Shown here in pieces: positions 5,772 to 6,904 of a stretch of 6,904 nucleotides of DNA; the first letter of the stretch is position 1; the number at the start of each line of letters is the position of its first letter. The notes beneath the pieces are model-generated. The model saw only the letters and a program-made list of their open reading frames with translations. It was not told the DNA's origin and did no database searches. Location: the NCBI GenBank assembly GCA_030044395.1, contig JASHVW010000297.1:1-6904 (forward strand). Direction: 5' to 3'. A program made the translations under genes and the position numbers. This DNA is from Verrucomicrobiia bacterium. GTDB lineage: Bacteria > Verrucomicrobiota > Verrucomicrobiia > Limisphaerales > UBA11358.

Positions 5772-6215
5772 TCAGGCGTCATCGGCTCCCGGACAAACCG
5801 TCGCTGGAACATCAACTGAAATAAAATTTCCGTACTCCACCCTTTCGCCTGAGAAACGGTATGGCAAATAATTGAAACGGGAAAATCCGGCGCACTCCAC
5901 ATGCACTCGAATCCCGTCAGGAAACTGGGACTCCAACTGTGCCGGCAAGTTCACGTTGGCCGCAATCGCACTGGCAACAATCTCTCCATTCAAAAACTGC
6001 GACTTCATCGAACTCTGAAGAGCCTCATAAAGCTCTGCTTCCCCTGGAATCTCCCCGCCAACGGGCACGCCGAGACTCATGAGCTGGCCATTGGAAGCAA
6101 TCACCGCTCCAAAGGGAGGAAACTCGCCATTTTCCCGGATCATCTGCTTCGCATGCTCAGTGCAATAATTCAGAAGTTCCTCAAGCTTCTGCGGGTCAGC
6201 TGAAAACGTGGACAT
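5772..6215 (-). CDS. Uncharacterised conserved-looking protein, 147 residues
   Basis: The function is unknown. There is no signal peptide or membrane segment, so the protein is probably cytosolic. An amphipathic helix (about residues 8-28) leads into the motif GEFPPFGAVI at 30-39, then a turn with SNGQ, an acidic helical stretch (about 58-78), NGEIVASAIAANVNLP at 76-91, a strand RVHVECAG at 103-110 and YLPYRF at 116-121. From memory, this order (GEFxPFGA, an alanine-rich strand after GE, then a PYR-type strand) belongs to a small family of unnamed bacterial proteins of about 130-150 residues; I cannot verify that here. The start ATG at 6215 has only a weak GTTAGGCG upstream. The gene sits between thyA and the accessory right end, 143 bases from thyA, on the same strand but probably with its own promoter. 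Confidence 0.75.
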   Translation of the reverse strand: MSTFSADPQKLEELLNYCTEHAKQMIRENGEFPPFGAVIASNGQLMSLGVPVGGEIPGEAELYEALQSSMKSQFLNGEIVASAIAANVNLPAQLESQFPDGIRVHVECAGFSRFNYLPYRFSGERVEYGNFISVDVPATVCPGADDA

Positions 6216-6236
6216 AAATTGCGCCTAACGATTCAA

Positions 6237-6260
6237 AGCCACGCCGACCGTCGGCAGGCT
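6237..6260. promoter_or_regulatory. Inverted repeat upstream of the 147-residue protein
   Basis: GCCGAC (6243-6248) and GTCGGC (6250-6255) are perfect inverted copies around one base. AGCC (6237-6240) and GGCT (6257-6260) extend the symmetry across a short mismatch. The centre lies about 34 bases upstream of the ATG at 6215. It could be an operator for that gene or the stem of a small hairpin; there is no T-run that would make it a terminator. Confidence 0.35.
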
Positions 6261-6371
6261 CACTACCACAAAGATGATAATCCAATCCCCTGTCCAAGTC
6301 AAAACTGACATGTCGCGTCAAGTCCCCGATGGCAGCGGCTCGTCCGTTGCATCTGAAGCGAGTATGGAAAT

Positions 6372-6656
6372 TCACGACGGTTTAAGTTTAAACAGAGCGG
6401 CCAATTTCCGATCCACATTAAGCTGCAAAATCGGGGACAACTGGCCCAACTCGCGGCGGATCAGGACGCTTGTCAGCGTGACGAGCCGATGCAATCGCAG
6501 AACAGAGGGAACACGCAATCCTGTTGCCGCAAAATCCTTCTGGCGCGAATCAAGCACGATGTCCGTGGCCGTGACAAAGGAAGCGCGTGAGGCATCGGAT
6601 CCACGCCCGAAAGGAGAATACGGATTCGCTCTCTCAGCTCCACTTTTGAAAGCACT
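6372..6656 (-). pseudogene. PemK/MazF-like toxin, C-terminal remnant
   Basis: MazF/PemK toxins are small endoribonucleases that cleave mRNA. This frame is open from just after an in-frame TAA (6659-6657) to TGA at 6374-6372, giving 94 codons without any ATG; the first start-like codon, GTG 6557, lies in mid-domain. The last 60 or so residues carry the C-terminal signature I associate with a PemK-like subfamily: TDIVLD, then DFAATGLRVPSVLRLHRLVTL, then IRRELGQLSP and a closing helix. The N-terminal half, with the RRGD/RPA(L/V)V strand containing the catalytic Arg, is missing, and the first 30 residues do not resemble it. So this is a truncated, probably non-functional gene. No antitoxin gene is visible. 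The upstream end coincides with a 14-bp tandem duplication. The family call rests on recalled pattern similarity, not a search. Confidence 0.6.
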
Positions 6657-6673
6657 TTATTGAAAGCACTTTA
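6646..6673. repeat. Perfect 14-bp tandem duplication
   Basis: TTGAAAGCACTTTA occurs twice in direct contact, at 6646-6659 and 6660-6673. It lies exactly at the broken 5' end of the toxin remnant and supplies the in-frame TAA that closes that frame. Fourteen is not a multiple of three, so the duplication shifts any frame crossing it. It may be a replication-slippage event or a target-site duplication with nothing left between the copies. Confidence 0.9.
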
Positions 6674-6700
6674 TTCATGAGTTTGGCGGAACAACAAATT

Positions 6701-6730
6701 GATACTCATCGTCTATAGACTCATCGTATT
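6701..6730. promoter_or_regulatory. C-box-like operator overlapping the promoter of the HTH gene
   Basis: ACTCATCGT occurs twice in direct orientation (6704-6712 and 6719-6727), and the centre between them is the perfect palindrome GTCTATAGAC (6711-6720). The overall symmetry is ATAC-N5-GTCTATAGAC-N5-GTAT, with TCATC as both N5 segments. This paired arrangement around a TATA-like centre resembles the C-boxes bound by controller proteins of restriction-modification systems. It ends about 20 bases before the HTH gene's GTG and covers its likely -35 element, where autoregulation would be expected. Confidence 0.55.
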
Positions 6731-6744
6731 CGTTTTCCTATTGT
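6716..6744 (+). promoter_or_regulatory. Candidate promoter of the HTH gene, possibly giving a leaderless mRNA
   Basis: TAGACT at 6716-6721 (four of six to the -35 consensus) and TATTGT at 6739-6744 (four of six to the -10 consensus) are spaced by exactly 17 bases. A start seven bases after the -10 element would fall on 6751, the GTG itself, so the message would be leaderless. This matches the absence of a ribosome-binding site and the leaderless transcripts known for several restriction-modification controller genes. Confidence 0.4.
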
Positions 6745-6750
6745 CCCGGC

Positions 6751-6904
6751 GTGTCGCCCGAAGGTAAGAATCAACTCAAAGCATTTGGCTTGCGCGTTCG
6801 CAAGCTCCGGGAGGCATTATATTGGTCCCAAGACCGTCTTGCGGAAGAGGCTGGCCTCCATCGCACTTACATCAGTGGTTTGGAACGCGGAGAACGAAAC
6901 GTTT
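6751..6904 (+). CDS. XRE-family helix-turn-helix regulator, N-terminal 51 residues (partial)
   Basis: This is the start of a Cro/C1-type DNA-binding protein, cut by the right edge. After a ten-residue lead come LRVRKLREALYWSQ (residues 14-26, helix 1), the helix-turn-helix SQDRLAEEAG (26-35) and HRTYISGLERGERN (37-50), where the second helix is the recognition helix. The HRTYISGLERGERN phrase is characteristic of the XRE group that includes restriction-modification controller (C) proteins and many orphan regulators. GTG 6751 is the first start codon in a frame that opens after TGA 6700-6702; there is no ATG and no ribosome-binding site. The C-box-like operator immediately upstream favours an autoregulated controller. 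Whether methyltransferase and endonuclease genes follow cannot be seen. It is divergent from the toxin remnant. Confidence 0.88.
   Translation, partial: MSPEGKNQLKAFGLRVRKLREALYWSQDRLAEEAGLHRTYISGLERGERNV

Noticed and set aside
6222..6230. GCGCCTAAC, considered as half of an integron attC site
   Set aside because: No matching GTTRRRY partner with the right inner boxes lies within attC distance, and no integrase is present.
6473..6655. A 60-codon minus-strand frame starting at GTG 6655, considered as an antitoxin or toxin N-terminus
   Set aside because: It has no MazF N-terminal motif and no antitoxin-like DNA-binding pattern, and it overlaps the toxin remnant in another frame for most of its length.
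6274..6663. A 129-codon plus-strand frame over the toxin remnant
   Set aside because: Its sequence is polar and featureless, it has no ribosome-binding site, and the opposite strand carries a recognisable PemK-like C-terminus.
1..6904. CRISPR arrays, tRNA or rRNA genes, complete insertion sequences
   Set aside because: No regularly spaced direct repeats, cloverleaf-forming segments or transposase-like frames were seen on either strand.

Overview
The window looks like a chromosomal segment from a member of the Verrucomicrobiota or a close relative. This assignment is an inference. It rests on the style of the housekeeping proteins, a moderately GC-rich coding sequence, and near-absence of Shine-Dalgarno sequences. 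The intergenic DNA also carries short degenerate motifs (CGCGAAATA-type and AACGCTAAAGCGCAAAG-type) that I associate from memory with that phylum. No rRNA marker is present to confirm it.

Layout, left to right. (1) 1-1086, minus strand: the first 362 codons of uvrB, the nucleotide-excision-repair damage-recognition helicase, cut by the window edge. (2) 1291-1572, plus strand: a short lipoprotein-like ORF divergent from uvrB, possibly the stump of a longer protein. (3) 1573-2298: about 725 bases with no confident gene. It holds repeat-like debris, one doubtful ORF and the leader of the next gene. (4) 2299-3969, plus strand: rpsA, six-domain ribosomal protein S1, ending in a strong GAAA-loop terminator that also works on paper for the opposite strand. 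(5) 5628-4144, minus strand: thyA then folA, a dTMP/folate operon converging on rpsA. The 97-base gap between them contains a small ORF whose stop overlaps the folA start as ATGA. (6) 6215-5772, minus strand: an uncharacterised cytosolic protein of 147 residues. (7) 6372-6656, minus strand: the C-terminal part of a PemK/MazF-like toxin with no start codon, i.e. a truncated remnant. (8) 6751-6904+, plus strand: the N-terminus of an XRE-type helix-turn-helix regulator, preceded by a symmetric operator that resembles the C-box of restriction-modification controller proteins.

How it fits together. ThyA makes dTMP from dUMP and releases dihydrofolate, and FolA reduces that back to tetrahydrofolate, so their pairing is a closed metabolic loop. 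rpsA and uvrB are independent housekeeping genes. The right end changes character to accessory DNA: a toxin remnant, a perfect 14-bp tandem duplication and a controller-type regulator whose partner genes would lie beyond the right edge.

The points most worth following are the C-box-like operator with an apparently leaderless start at 6751, the structured SD-less rpsA leader at 2199-2269, the small thyA-folA linker ORF, and a near-match to a LexA site upstream of uvrB.
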